The notes beneath the pieces are model-generated. The model saw only the letters and a program-made list of their open reading frames with translations. It made no database searches and had not been told where the DNA came from. From positions 1 to 64,000 of the forward strand of contig DATJVP010000075.1 of the NCBI GenBank assembly GCA_035581425.1: a stretch of 64,000 bases of DNA, in the 5' to 3' direction. A program made the position numbers and the translations under genes. This document shows positions 16,541 to 24,580 of the stretch, piece after piece. This stretch comes from DASZHJ01 sp035581425 (GTDB lineage Bacteria > Pseudomonadota > Alphaproteobacteria > ATCC43930 > CGMCC-115725). Numbering within the stretch: the stretch's first letter is position 1; each line of letters begins with the position of its first letter.

Positions 16541-19039
16541 TCACTGAACCGCCGCCATCGCCTTCGCCAATTCCGCTTGTAGCCGGCGCATCTCCTCCGC
16601 GCTGAGTTTCTGTGGCTCCAGCACGACGACGAATTTCTTGAGCGTGCCCGTGAAGCGGAAGGGCATCTTCGACTCGTATTCCTCCAGCACCGGCGTTCCC
16701 GTGTCCTCGCCGACGTCGAAGGTCTCGTCGAGAGAAAAGCGGATCGGGATCGTCCGCTCGATCTTCCCTTGCGCGACTTCCTTCTCGTCGATCAGCAAGG
16801 TCGCGTTCGCGGGTTTGCCGATGCCGCCGCCTTCGTAGACGAACTTGACGCGGATGACGTGATTGCCGGCCGCGAGCGGCGCATCGGCACTAACCTTGTA
16901 TTTGTGCTCGGGCTGATTGGAATAGGCGTAGGCGAAGGTCGGCTTGCCATCCATCAGCAGCAGCGCCCAGCCGCCGTAACGGCCGCCGATCGTCGCAATG
17001 ACGCCATTGGCACCACCGTCCGGGATCGTGACTTCGGCTCCGATTGCCCAGGACTTGTTCTTGAAATCCGGCGAGGATCCCTCGGGAATGCGGATCATGC
17101 CGGGGTAGTAAACGAACTCGTTGCGTCCCCGGGTGAGGCTCGGCCGGATCGCGGGGTCGGCGCGCTCCGCGAAACTCGAGTCCAGCGGATAGACGTTGTA
17201 TTTCTTCGCCTCCGCGTCGAAGGCGGCTTGCAGCTCCTTGAGCTTTGCCGGATTTTTGGCCGCGAGGTTATTAGCCTGGCTGAAATCCTCGGCGATATTG
17301 TAAAGCTCCCATTTGAAATCGTCGGGGCTCGGATCGGTCCCGGACGTAACCCAAGGCAGGCGAAGCGGCGTGGTGCTCGCGATCCAGCCGTCCTTGTAGA
17401 TCGCGCGGTTCCCGAACATCTCGAAGTACTGAACCTTGTGATGCTCCGGCGCCTTCGCGTTGTCGAAAGTGTAGACGAGGCTCGTGCCCTCGATGGGCTT
17501 CTGCTTGACGCCGTCGAGCTCCGTCGGCGGAGTGATCTTGCAGGCCTCGTAGATCGTGGGAGTGATGTCAATCACGTGGCAGAACTGCTCGCGTATCCCG
17601 CCCCTGTCCTTGATGCGGGCTGGCCAAGAGATGACCATGCCATTGCGGGTCCCGCCGAAATGCGACGCCACCTGTTTCGTCCATTGCATCGGCGCGTCCA
17701 TCGCATGCGCCCAGCCGACGGGATAGTGATTGTAGGTGCGGGGGCCACCGAGTTCGTCGATCATCGAGAGCAGGAACGGAATGCTTTCCTGCACGCCATT
17801 GGCGGCGGTGCCGACTTCGTTCGTCGTGCCCTGTAGAGTTCCTTCGGCGCTCGCGCCGTTGTCGCCCATCATGAAGACGACGAGCGTGTTGTCCATCTGA
17901 CCGGATTCCTGAACGGCATCGAGGAGGCGGCCGATGTTGTAGTCGGCGTGCGAGAGCGCGCCCGCATAGACCTCCATCATCCGCGCGTAGAGGCGTTTCT
18001 GATCCGCCGAGAGGGTGTCCCAAGCGGGAATCTGATCCGGGCGCTTCGTTAGCTTTGTGTTCGCGGGGACGACGCCGAGCTTGATCTGCCGCGCCAGCGT
18101 CTCCTCGCGGACCTTGTCCCAACCCTGATCGAATTGCCCCTTGTACTTCGCGATCCAGTCCTTGGGCGCGTGATGCGGGGCGTGCGCCGTGCCTGTCGCG
18201 TAATAGAGGAGCCACGGCTTTTGCGGGGCGAGCGCATGCTGCATCCGCATCCACGTGATCGCCTTGTCCGCGAGGTCCCTGTCGAGGATGTAATCGGGAT
18301 TGCCCAGATAGGGCTCGACCGGGGTCATGTTCTCGTAGAGCGCGGGATGCCACTGGTCGCTGTCGCCGCCGAGGAAGCCGTAGAAATGCTCAAAGCCCAG
18401 CCCGTTCGGCCACAGATCGAACGGGCCTGCCTGGCTCGACATCCAGTCCGGCACGTTGTGCATTTTGCCGAACCAAGACGTGTTGTAGCCGTTGTCCTTG
18501 AGGACCGCGCCCACGGAGCCCGCGCTCCTCGGTACTAGCGAGTTGTAGCCGGGGAAGCCCGTCGCGAACTCCGTGATGGAGCCGCTGGCGACGGAATGAT
18601 GGTTCCGGCCCGTGATCAGCGCCGCCCTCGTGGGCGAGCAGAGGGCCGTCGTGTGATACCGGTTGTAGCGAAGACCGTTTTCCGCGAGCCGCTGGAAGTT
18701 GGGCGTTTGGATGGGGCCGCCGAACACGCTGGCCGCTCCGAAGCCCACGTCGTCCGTAAGGATCAGCAGCACATTGGGAGCGCCCGGAGGTGCCGTTACG
18801 CCCTTCGGGAAATCGGGCTTGGAGCCCTTGAGCGTGCGCTCGATCTTGCCGTGAAACGGCGGTTGGGGCTCGGGCAGGACGCTCGAGGTGGCGGCATCCG
18901 CACCCGGAATCACTCTCGGCGCCAGTGCCGAGGCCGCTACGACGGAGGTGGTGCCGAGCAGTACATGGCGCCGCCTGATCCCCTTCTTTCCGGGCTTTCC
19001 ATTGGTCTTGGAATTCCCGCCTGAGCCGTCACCACTCAT
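16541..19039 (-). CDS. Tat-exported arylsulfatase
   Basis: An 832-residue type I sulfatase. A Tat signal (IRRRHVLLGTTSVVAASALA) is followed by the catalytic domain. NVLLILTDDVGFG gives the metal-binding Asp pair near 96-97, and LCSPTRAALITGRN holds Cys134 of the CxPxR signature that is converted to formylglycine. The final 200 residues form a beta-rich C-terminal domain (WAIGAEVTIPDGGANGVIATIGG). It hydrolyses sulfate esters in the periplasm; substrate unknown. The maturation enzyme is not in the window. Expressed alone, convergent with the preceding gene. Confidence 0.9.
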   Translation of the reverse strand: MSGDGSGGNSKTNGKPGKKGIRRRHVLLGTTSVVAASALAPRVIPGADAATSSVLPEPQPPFHGKIERTLKGSKPDFPKGVTAPPGAPNVLLILTDDVGFGAASVFGGPIQTPNFQRLAENGLRYNRYHTTALCSPTRAALITGRNHHSVASGSITEFATGFPGYNSLVPRSAGSVGAVLKDNGYNTSWFGKMHNVPDWMSSQAGPFDLWPNGLGFEHFYGFLGGDSDQWHPALYENMTPVEPYLGNPDYILDRDLADKAITWMRMQHALAPQKPWLLYYATGTAHAPHHAPKDWIAKYKGQFDQGWDKVREETLARQIKLGVVPANTKLTKRPDQIPAWDTLSADQKRLYARMMEVYAGALSHADYNIGRLLDAVQESGQMDNTLVVFMMGDNGASAEGTLQGTTNEVGTAANGVQESIPFLLSMIDELGGPRTYNHYPVGWAHAMDAPMQWTKQVASHFGGTRNGMVISWPARIKDRGGIREQFCHVIDITPTIYEACKITPPTELDGVKQKPIEGTSLVYTFDNAKAPEHHKVQYFEMFGNRAIYKDGWIASTTPLRLPWVTSGTDPSPDDFKWELYNIAEDFSQANNLAAKNPAKLKELQAAFDAEAKKYNVYPLDSSFAERADPAIRPSLTRGRNEFVYYPGMIRIPEGSSPDFKNKSWAIGAEVTIPDGGANGVIATIGGRYGGWALLLMDGKPTFAYAYSNQPEHKYKVSADAPLAAGNHVIRVKFVYEGGGIGKPANATLLIDEKEVAQGKIERTIPIRFSLDETFDVGEDTGTPVLEEYESKMPFRFTGTLKKFVVVLEPQKLSAEEMRRLQAELAKAMAAVQ

Positions 19040-19278
19040 AGATTCCTCCCCTTGGGAATGGCCACTTTCGGCGACGCATCATGGCCGCGCGCATCTCCGC
19101 TAAAGACCTAGAGGAGCGCCGATCTCCGGCAAGGGCTCGACCGCGGGCTCAAGAGAGTTTGAATTCGGCGGTGGCCTAGCCAGTTTTTCTGACGACGCAG
19201 CGAAAGCCGACGCGACGATCCAGTAGTAGCCACCGCTCTTGCGTTCCAATCGCAACGCATCTCCGACGTTGACGACAT

Positions 19279-19428
19279 GACTGCGTGCTCGGCCGGATCT
19301 AATCGGGCCGGCAGCAACAGGCCGCACGCGAAGCGCTCTACAAAAGCGCGTGCGATCTCGATGTCTCCGAAATAAAAGAGCGCCAAATCGGGCACGGCCG
19401 AGTTGACGCCAAGCTGCATCCGCCACAT
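19279..19428 (-). pseudogene. 5'-truncated remnant related to the 46.2-46.5 kb gene
   Basis: The minus strand encodes VPDLALFYFGDIEIARAFVERFACGLLLPAR, clearly homologous to IPDAALFYFETVEAAHAFVDRFACGVVLLQGR in the gene at 46190-46513. No start codon or N-terminal part is present: upstream sequence is taken up by the divergently coded secreted protein gene at 19465. Downstream the reading frame runs into unrelated sequence. It is best read as a decayed paralogue. Confidence 0.6.
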
Positions 19429-19464
19429 CCTCGGCGGTGGAACGACCGTGGAGTGGGGGTATTC

Positions 19465-20805
19465 ATGTCTCGACGTCGTGCCAACATAATTTTCGCTGCG
19501 CTCGCTTGCCAAATTGTGTTTGCAGCCTCGGCGCGTGCTGAGGACGCTTGCAATCTGCCGAGCCCGCAAGAGGAGCCAGCCGGCGGAAAATGGAAGGGCG
19601 AGCTTCAACAGGAGATCGAGCAGCGTCTTCAGGCGAGTGGAATATCGGTAAGCACGGTAAGCGCGTGGCGCGGAGACATCGAGTTCATTCTAGGTCACGA
19701 TCCGGCAGATGTTGAACGAATCGAGCCGCTGCCACCTTGTATTCGCGTGCCCGCCGGCCATGCGCCGATCGAGGGATGCCGGAGCGACGGAACTCGAATT
19801 GATGAGACAAAAAAGTTCAAAATCGTAAAAGTGCCGACGGATGGCACACCTCATCTATCAGGCAATGCGCATGTCGCGATGAGCATGACCATGACCTCAT
19901 CGATCACCGGCCTTCAGGGACAAGCGAATGCGGTCTCACAAGCCCCCGAGGAACTCAATACGGAAGCGGTGGTTTCCAACGATCGTCTCGACGCCATCTC
20001 GCTGACAGGACAGCCCGGCCAATTCTCGATGGCCCTCAACTATGGATTTCAGGGCAGTGGTATTTCGACCGGCGGCTCGATGACCGTTGGCGGCAACGGC
20101 ACGATGAACGGCCAGTATAGCGAGCACGATTCAGGCGGTTCGGGCACCGGCACGCTCCAGGTGGGTAGCGGTGGGCAAGCAAACAGCCACAGCGTCTATA
20201 CGTCGAATGATGGAAAAACCGACACACACGACGTGACGGTATCCGATCCAACCGCCGCACGAGACTCAAACAAGGCTGAGGAAATCTTGCACCTCACCAT
20301 CGAGGTCAGGGAATGCGGGTTTATGAAAGGTAAGATCGACACCTCCAAGATTCCGTCGACTATGCCGGGCGGATCTCAAGTCAAGATTCAGAAGGCCGAA
20401 TGGAGCGCGACGCTGGAGGAGCGCGATGTCGAGTTTGAAAATGCCGTCCGAGCCTTTGTTGACGAGCCTATGCCTCAAACCCTGACCTGGGATTATGTGA
20501 GTGCCGTCACCAGCCGACTTGAGGCATTTCGAGCGCAAAAGAATTCAGACTACGGTCGATGCGTATTGGCGAGGACCCAATCAAAGTTCATCGACCTAAT
20601 GCTTCAAGCACTGCGCACGCTAAATGAGTCGTATCCCAAGCGCTGCGAAGGCGCGACAGATGCAGTCATGGCGGCAGCAAACGAGCGGCTTCTCGGCCTC
20701 CTTAGGCCTGTCCAGTTACTGGGGATTCGCGAGGATTGCCCCGCCATAGCGACGGCGGGGACTCTGCTCTACGGCTCCCCCGGCGCGAATGTATCGTGCC
20801 AGTGA
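19465..20805 (+). CDS. Secreted Gly/Ser-rich protein of unknown function
   Basis: A 446-residue protein. Signal peptide RRANIIFAALACQIVFAASARA-ED. Residues about 130-270 are rich in Gly, Ser, Thr and Asn with short alternating strands (GSGISTGGSMTVGGNGTMNG, GTGTLQVGSGGQANSHSV), suggesting a beta-repeat or adhesive section. The C-terminal 150 residues are helical with several Cys. No domain family is recognised. ATG 19465 gives a clean signal peptide (GTG 19453 is in frame). It has lower GC and different composition from flanking housekeeping genes. Confidence 0.6.
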   Translation: MSRRRANIIFAALACQIVFAASARAEDACNLPSPQEEPAGGKWKGELQQEIEQRLQASGISVSTVSAWRGDIEFILGHDPADVERIEPLPPCIRVPAGHAPIEGCRSDGTRIDETKKFKIVKVPTDGTPHLSGNAHVAMSMTMTSSITGLQGQANAVSQAPEELNTEAVVSNDRLDAISLTGQPGQFSMALNYGFQGSGISTGGSMTVGGNGTMNGQYSEHDSGGSGTGTLQVGSGGQANSHSVYTSNDGKTDTHDVTVSDPTAARDSNKAEEILHLTIEVRECGFMKGKIDTSKIPSTMPGGSQVKIQKAEWSATLEERDVEFENAVRAFVDEPMPQTLTWDYVSAVTSRLEAFRAQKNSDYGRCVLARTQSKFIDLMLQALRTLNESYPKRCEGATDAVMAAANERLLGLLRPVQLLGIREDCPAIATAGTLLYGSPGANVSCQ

Positions 20806-20811
20806 TCGCTA

Positions 20812-20835
20812 GAGCACTTCATAGAAGAAGTGCTC
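20812..20835. terminator. Hairpin between convergent genes
   Basis: Perfect 9-bp inverted repeat GAGCACTTC / GAAGTGCTC with a 6-base loop, 6 bp after the stop of the secreted protein gene. No T-run, but its position between convergent genes suits a bidirectional terminator. Confidence 0.5.
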
Positions 20836-20904
20836 GCCATCCACCAGGTCGCCTGGCGCTCCGCAAACCAGCCCGAAGCAAGCGTTGGCGGTCTCGTAGA
20901 GGGA

Positions 20905-22251
20905 TCAGTGAGCTTTGGCGATGCTCTGCATTTCGACGAGGGCGCTGAGGCAGTGTGCGGTGAGATCGATGCGCGTATACAGATTTCCTGGTGCCATGAG
21001 GTAGGCGCCCGCGTGATCGGCGAGGCGAGGTGACCGAAAGGAAGCCCCGCTAACAAAATCGAGCTCTGAGGCGCCTAGCGGGATCTGAAGTCCTCGATTT
21101 CTCCTCATCTCGACTTCGATCCGGCTGATCAGTTTTTGAGAAAGATCGCCGTAGCCATCTCGCTTGCCGAGCACTGACGCTGCCGTCGCTAAGCCTTCGA
21201 CAAAGGCGCAGGAATTGTCGCTGCGTTCCGCGGCTGGTAACTCCAAATCGACGAAATGCCGCGCCTGCTCCGCGATGAAGAGCTCGAATTTTCGATCTGA
21301 CGTCGATCCGAGCCTCACCGCCGCCGACATCGCGCCCCAAGAAAAAAACTGTCGGTTCGGTGCATTGGAGTAGGTTTCCATGACGTAGTCGTCATAATTC
21401 GCCAGCAGCTCTCTCACGCGCTCATCCCCGGGGAACAACGCCGCGTAATTGGCGAGAGCCAGCCACGCTTCACCATTTCCATACGCGGCTTCGTCAAGCG
21501 AAGCGGGATATTCTCGAAAGCCCCGGCCTGGAACATGGAGCGTTCGGAGGCCCTCTACCCAAGCGAGGCGGATTTCCGCGAATTGACCGTCGCCGGTTGC
21601 GCGGAAGTATTCCATCTCTGCCAGCAGGGCGAGTGCCGTGCTTCCTACCCAAGCCGCTTTGTAACTACTCTCATAAGACAGCAATCGCCCCTGGCCGTTC
21701 GGTCGATAAAGGAGTCCCCAATAGCCGAGAGCAGTCTGCAGCTTGGAGCGCCCGAACGGCACTGAGAGAATGCGCGCGTGTTCGAGCAGCTGCTGATTCA
21801 CGGATTTGCTTACAGGTAAGGACAGCGAAGCCAGGATGGTGATGAGACGCCGAATGACGGGCGCGCTGCTTGTGTCCTTCGACCAGGTCAGGTATTTCGC
21901 CAACAAATATGTCGTGCCGGCCTCTCGTGCAATGTAGGCAGACCTTTCGCCATCGCTGCTTCCGAGCCCGCTACCCCGGCCAGTTACGAAATCAAAATCG
22001 AAATCCAGCATGCCCGATGAAAGTTGGCTTCCTGCGAGCTGGCGTGCGGCAAGGCGAATTTGATCAATGTCATCCGCGCGCGCAATCGATGCGCTTGGAA
22101 GCGCAGGCGCCAGGACGACGAGTACCATCATGATCGGGAGCAGCAGCTTCGATCGTGCAACATCTATTGCGTGCTTGGACGCCGACGCGGTTACCGCGTG
22201 CCCTCTGGTAGGCCTCACCAATGCTGCTGCTCCGCGCTGCCGCGACAGCAT
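20905..22251 (-). CDS. Secreted helical (alpha/alpha-toroid-like) protein, unknown
   Basis: A 448-residue protein. An unusually long N-region precedes a signal-type helix (SKLLLPIMMVLVVLAPALPSA...ARADD). The mature part is a series of paired helices with aromatic/Gly turns (EAGTTYLLAKYLTW, SSYKAAWVGSTALALLAEMEYFRATGD, YGNGEAWLALANYAALFPGDERV, SWGAMSAAVRLG). This pattern is typical of alpha/alpha-barrel glycan-active enzymes or cyclase-like proteins, but no catalytic signature is certain. It converges with the Gly/Ser-rich secreted protein gene. Confidence 0.5.
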   Translation of the reverse strand: MLSRQRGAAALVRPTRGHAVTASASKHAIDVARSKLLLPIMMVLVVLAPALPSASIARADDIDQIRLAARQLAGSQLSSGMLDFDFDFVTGRGSGLGSSDGERSAYIAREAGTTYLLAKYLTWSKDTSSAPVIRRLITILASLSLPVSKSVNQQLLEHARILSVPFGRSKLQTALGYWGLLYRPNGQGRLLSYESSYKAAWVGSTALALLAEMEYFRATGDGQFAEIRLAWVEGLRTLHVPGRGFREYPASLDEAAYGNGEAWLALANYAALFPGDERVRELLANYDDYVMETYSNAPNRQFFSWGAMSAAVRLGSTSDRKFELFIAEQARHFVDLELPAAERSDNSCAFVEGLATAASVLGKRDGYGDLSQKLISRIEVEMRRNRGLQIPLGASELDFVSGASFRSPRLADHAGAYLMAPGNLYTRIDLTAHCLSALVEMQSIAKAH

Positions 22252-22364
22252 CTCATGTACCGTCTGGCTCGCGCCTAAGCCAGTCGGTGGATTTTACGAT
22301 CAGCGTCTCCAGAACCGGACGCCGCCGACGTAAGCCTTTGATCACATGGGCTAATTCATAGAAA

Positions 22365-22380
22365 TGGCCCATTTTTTGCT
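22365..22380 (+). promoter_or_regulatory. Sigma-54 (-24/-12) promoter candidate
   Basis: TGGCCCATTTTTTGCT matches the RpoN consensus layout TGGC-N8-TTGCW with invariant GG and GC exactly spaced and a T-rich spacer. It lies 61 bp before the start codon at 22442 on the same strand. Confidence 0.5.
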
Positions 22381-22441
22381 TGGATTTGAGAGCATCGCTT
22401 TTGATGCCGGGCTTGGAGCGATTGGGAGCGGAGGGATTAGC

Positions 22442-22639
22442 ATGGCAAAGGGCCGGACGGAATCAAAGACCGACCAACGAGCTGGCGAGGAACGACGGAA
22501 GTTTCTGAAGCGCGCGGGAAAGGCTGCGGCGACAGCCCCGGCGGTAGCTCTGCTCCTTTCAGTCAATGCTCAAAGGGCCAAAGCGGATATCGCACCCACT
22601 GTCAGTGGTCTGACCGATTTCGCGAACGGGCCGCCATAA
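22442..22639 (+). CDS. Small RRKFLK-type exported protein
   Basis: A 65-residue protein beginning MAKGRTESKTDQ. A twin-arginine-like signal follows, EERRKFLKRAGKAAATAPAVALLLS, and the short mature tail ends LTDFANGPP. The RR-K-FLK core followed by a mild hydrophobic run resembles a Tat leader with almost no passenger. Start 22442 is chosen at the conserved part; an upstream ATG at 22364 would overlap the sigma-54-like promoter. Function unknown. It is followed by tRNA-Leu on the other strand. Confidence 0.55.
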   Translation: MAKGRTESKTDQRAGEERRKFLKRAGKAAATAPAVALLLSVNAQRAKADIAPTVSGLTDFANGPP

Positions 22640-22680
22640 CAATACCCGCAACTGGATTGGCCCGGCACTCTCGTCGATGT

Positions 22681-22766
22681 TGGTGCCCCTGGAGGGACTT
22701 GAACCCCCACTCCCTTGCGAGAAACAGATTTTGAGTCTGCCGCGTCTACCATTCCGCCACAGGGGC
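22681..22766 (-). tRNA. tRNA-Leu (anticodon CAA)
   Basis: Read on the minus strand, the cloverleaf has acceptor arm GCCCCTG / CAGGGGC, anticodon stem CAGA/TCTG with loop CTCAAAA (anticodon CAA), a long variable arm as expected for Leu, and T-arm GGGGGTTCAAGTCCCTC. The 3' CCA is encoded (22681-22683). Confidence 0.95.
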
Positions 22767-22879
22767 GCCGGATCGGGTTGGGCACTATAGCGGCGGCGAG
22801 GTCGCGGTCAATCGAAGGGCCCCCGCGACGTGCACAGCGCTTGCGCCGAGGCGCGCGCTCGGGCTAGATCGCGCGCCCC

Positions 22880-23458
22880 ATGCTGCGATCCCTCTACGAA
22901 CGCACCCTGAGACTGGCCGAAAGCCCCCACGCGGTCCCCGCGCTCGCGGCCGTCGCCTTCATCGAGAGTTCGGTTTTCCCGATCCCACCGGACGTGCTGC
23001 TGATCCCGATGATCATCGCAGCCCCTCAGCGCGCCTTCCGCCTTGCCGCCGTCTGCACCGGAGCCTCGGTCCTCGGCGGCCTCCTCGGCTACGCAATCGG
23101 CTATTTCGCCTTCGAGGCGATCGGCGAGCCCGTGCTGAAGTTCTACGGCGTAATGGATCGCTACCTCGCGCTCCAGGAGAGCTTCCGGGAATGGGGCGTC
23201 TGGATCATCGTGCTCAAGGGGATGACGCCCATCCCCTACAAGCTCATCACGATCGCGAGCGGTGCCTTCAAGTTCGACCTCGTGACCTTCGTCCTCGCCT
23301 CGATCGTCTCGCGGAGCCTCCGCTTTTTCCTGGTGGCAGCGCTGCTCTGGTACTTCGGTACGCCGATCCGCGACTTCATCGAACGCCGGCTCGTGCTGGT
23401 GACGTCGACCTTCGTCGTGTTCCTCGTGGGCGGCTTCCTGGCTCTGCGCTATCTTTGA
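22880..23458 (+). CDS. DedA/YqaA-type SNARE-associated membrane protein
   Basis: A 192-residue inner-membrane protein. It has the VTT/DedA signature: FIESSVFPIPPDVLLIPMI near the N-terminus, a re-entrant loop with GASVLGGLLGYAIGY, then FREWGVWIIVLKGMTPIPYKL, followed by two more helices. The family is implicated in lipid (undecaprenyl-phosphate or phospholipid) flipping. It begins a plus-strand run with dsbB and coq7, with 16 bp to dsbB. Confidence 0.85.
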   Translation: MLRSLYERTLRLAESPHAVPALAAVAFIESSVFPIPPDVLLIPMIIAAPQRAFRLAAVCTGASVLGGLLGYAIGYFAFEAIGEPVLKFYGVMDRYLALQESFREWGVWIIVLKGMTPIPYKLITIASGAFKFDLVTFVLASIVSRSLRFFLVAALLWYFGTPIRDFIERRLVLVTSTFVVFLVGGFLALRYL

Positions 23459-23474
23459 GCGACGAGAACCAACC

Positions 23475-23966
23475 ATGCTCACGCCGCGCCAAGTCCTCAT
23501 CGCCGTCCTAGTGATCGGCGGCTCCGTCATCGGAGGCGCCTTGCTCTTCGAATATGCCGGCGGCCTGGAGCCCTGCGAACTCTGCCTCCTCGAGCGCTGG
23601 CCTTATTACGTGGGCGTCCCCCTTGCTGCCGTCGCGCTCACGACGGGCGCGCGCGGCGCGGGCTGGTGGATCGCGCTGCTCTCCCTCGTTTTCCTCGTGA
23701 GCGCCGGGCTCGGCGCCTATCACGTCGGGGTCGAGCACGGTTGGATCCAAGGACCCACGGCCTGCACGGGACCCTCGGGCGCGAGCGCCAAGACCGCCGA
23801 GGAATTCGCGCGCATGATCGAGCAGCGCCAGGCCGTACAGTGCGACCAGGTGCCGTGGTCGCTCATGGGCATCTCGCTCGCGGGCTACAATTTCCTGGCC
23901 TCGCTGCTGCTGGTGCTGCTCTGCGCGAGCGGCTTCGGACATCTGCTACGGGAGCGGCGTGCATGA
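23475..23966 (+). CDS. dsbB: DsbB-family disulfide oxidoreductase
   Basis: A 163-residue four-helix inner-membrane protein that passes electrons from DsbA to ubiquinone. The first active pair is in GLEPCELCLLERWPYY (CxxC), and the second pair is the Cys in GPTACTG and the Cys in AVQCDQVPWSL. Its stop overlaps the coq7 start (ATGA), so the two are translationally coupled; both concern ubiquinone. Confidence 0.9.
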   Translation: MLTPRQVLIAVLVIGGSVIGGALLFEYAGGLEPCELCLLERWPYYVGVPLAAVALTTGARGAGWWIALLSLVFLVSAGLGAYHVGVEHGWIQGPTACTGPSGASAKTAEEFARMIEQRQAVQCDQVPWSLMGISLAGYNFLASLLLVLLCASGFGHLLRERRA

Positions 23967-24508
23967 GGCCCGGACATCGGCTCCCCGGCGATCGCCCGGC
24001 CGCGGAGGAGGTCGCGCGTATGATCCGCGTCGACCACGCCGGCGAATACGGCGCCGTCCGCATTTACGAGGGCCAGCTCGCCGTGCTCGGCCGCTCGCCC
24101 GCCGCCGCGGCGATTCGCGAGATGGCGGAGCAGGAGCGCAAACACCTCGAGCGTTTCGAGAAGCTCGTCGTCGAGCGCCGCGTGCGCCCGACCGCCCTCG
24201 CGCCGCTCTGGCACGTCGCGGGCTTCGCGCTCGGCGCCGCAAGCGCGCTCCTCGGTGAGCGCGGCGCCATGGCTTGCACCGTCGCCGTCGAGGAGGTGAT
24301 CGACGAGCACTATCGCCGCCAGGCCGAGCGTCTCGAGCCCGGCGAAAGCGCGCTCAAGGCGACGATCGAGGAATTCCGCGCCGACGAGCTCGCGCATCGC
24401 GACCAGGGCCTCGCGCATGGCGCAGCGGATGCGCCCGCGCACGATCTCCTGACCGCGGCGGTCAAGGCGGGATCTCGCCTCGCGATCTGGCTCTCCACGC
24501 GGATCTGA
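23963..24508 (+). CDS. coq7: Demethoxyubiquinone hydroxylase Coq7
   Basis: A 181-residue di-iron hydroxylase catalysing the penultimate step of ubiquinone synthesis. Ligand motifs are visible: Glu in RVDHAGEYGAV, EQERKHLE (ExxH), Glu in TVAVEEVIDEH, and Glu plus His in EFRADELAHRD. Start ATG 23963 overlaps the dsbB stop and aligns with the usual short N-terminus of alphaproteobacterial Coq7. Confidence 0.9.
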   Translation: MRPGHRLPGDRPAAEEVARMIRVDHAGEYGAVRIYEGQLAVLGRSPAAAAIREMAEQERKHLERFEKLVVERRVRPTALAPLWHVAGFALGAASALLGERGAMACTVAVEEVIDEHYRRQAERLEPGESALKATIEEFRADELAHRDQGLAHGAADAPAHDLLTAAVKAGSRLAIWLSTRI

Positions 24509-24580
24509 GCGCGAGAAGCCTTCTCGGACTCTACACCTTATGCTAGCGTCGGCGCCCACTGGACAGAGGGGGCGCGGCGC

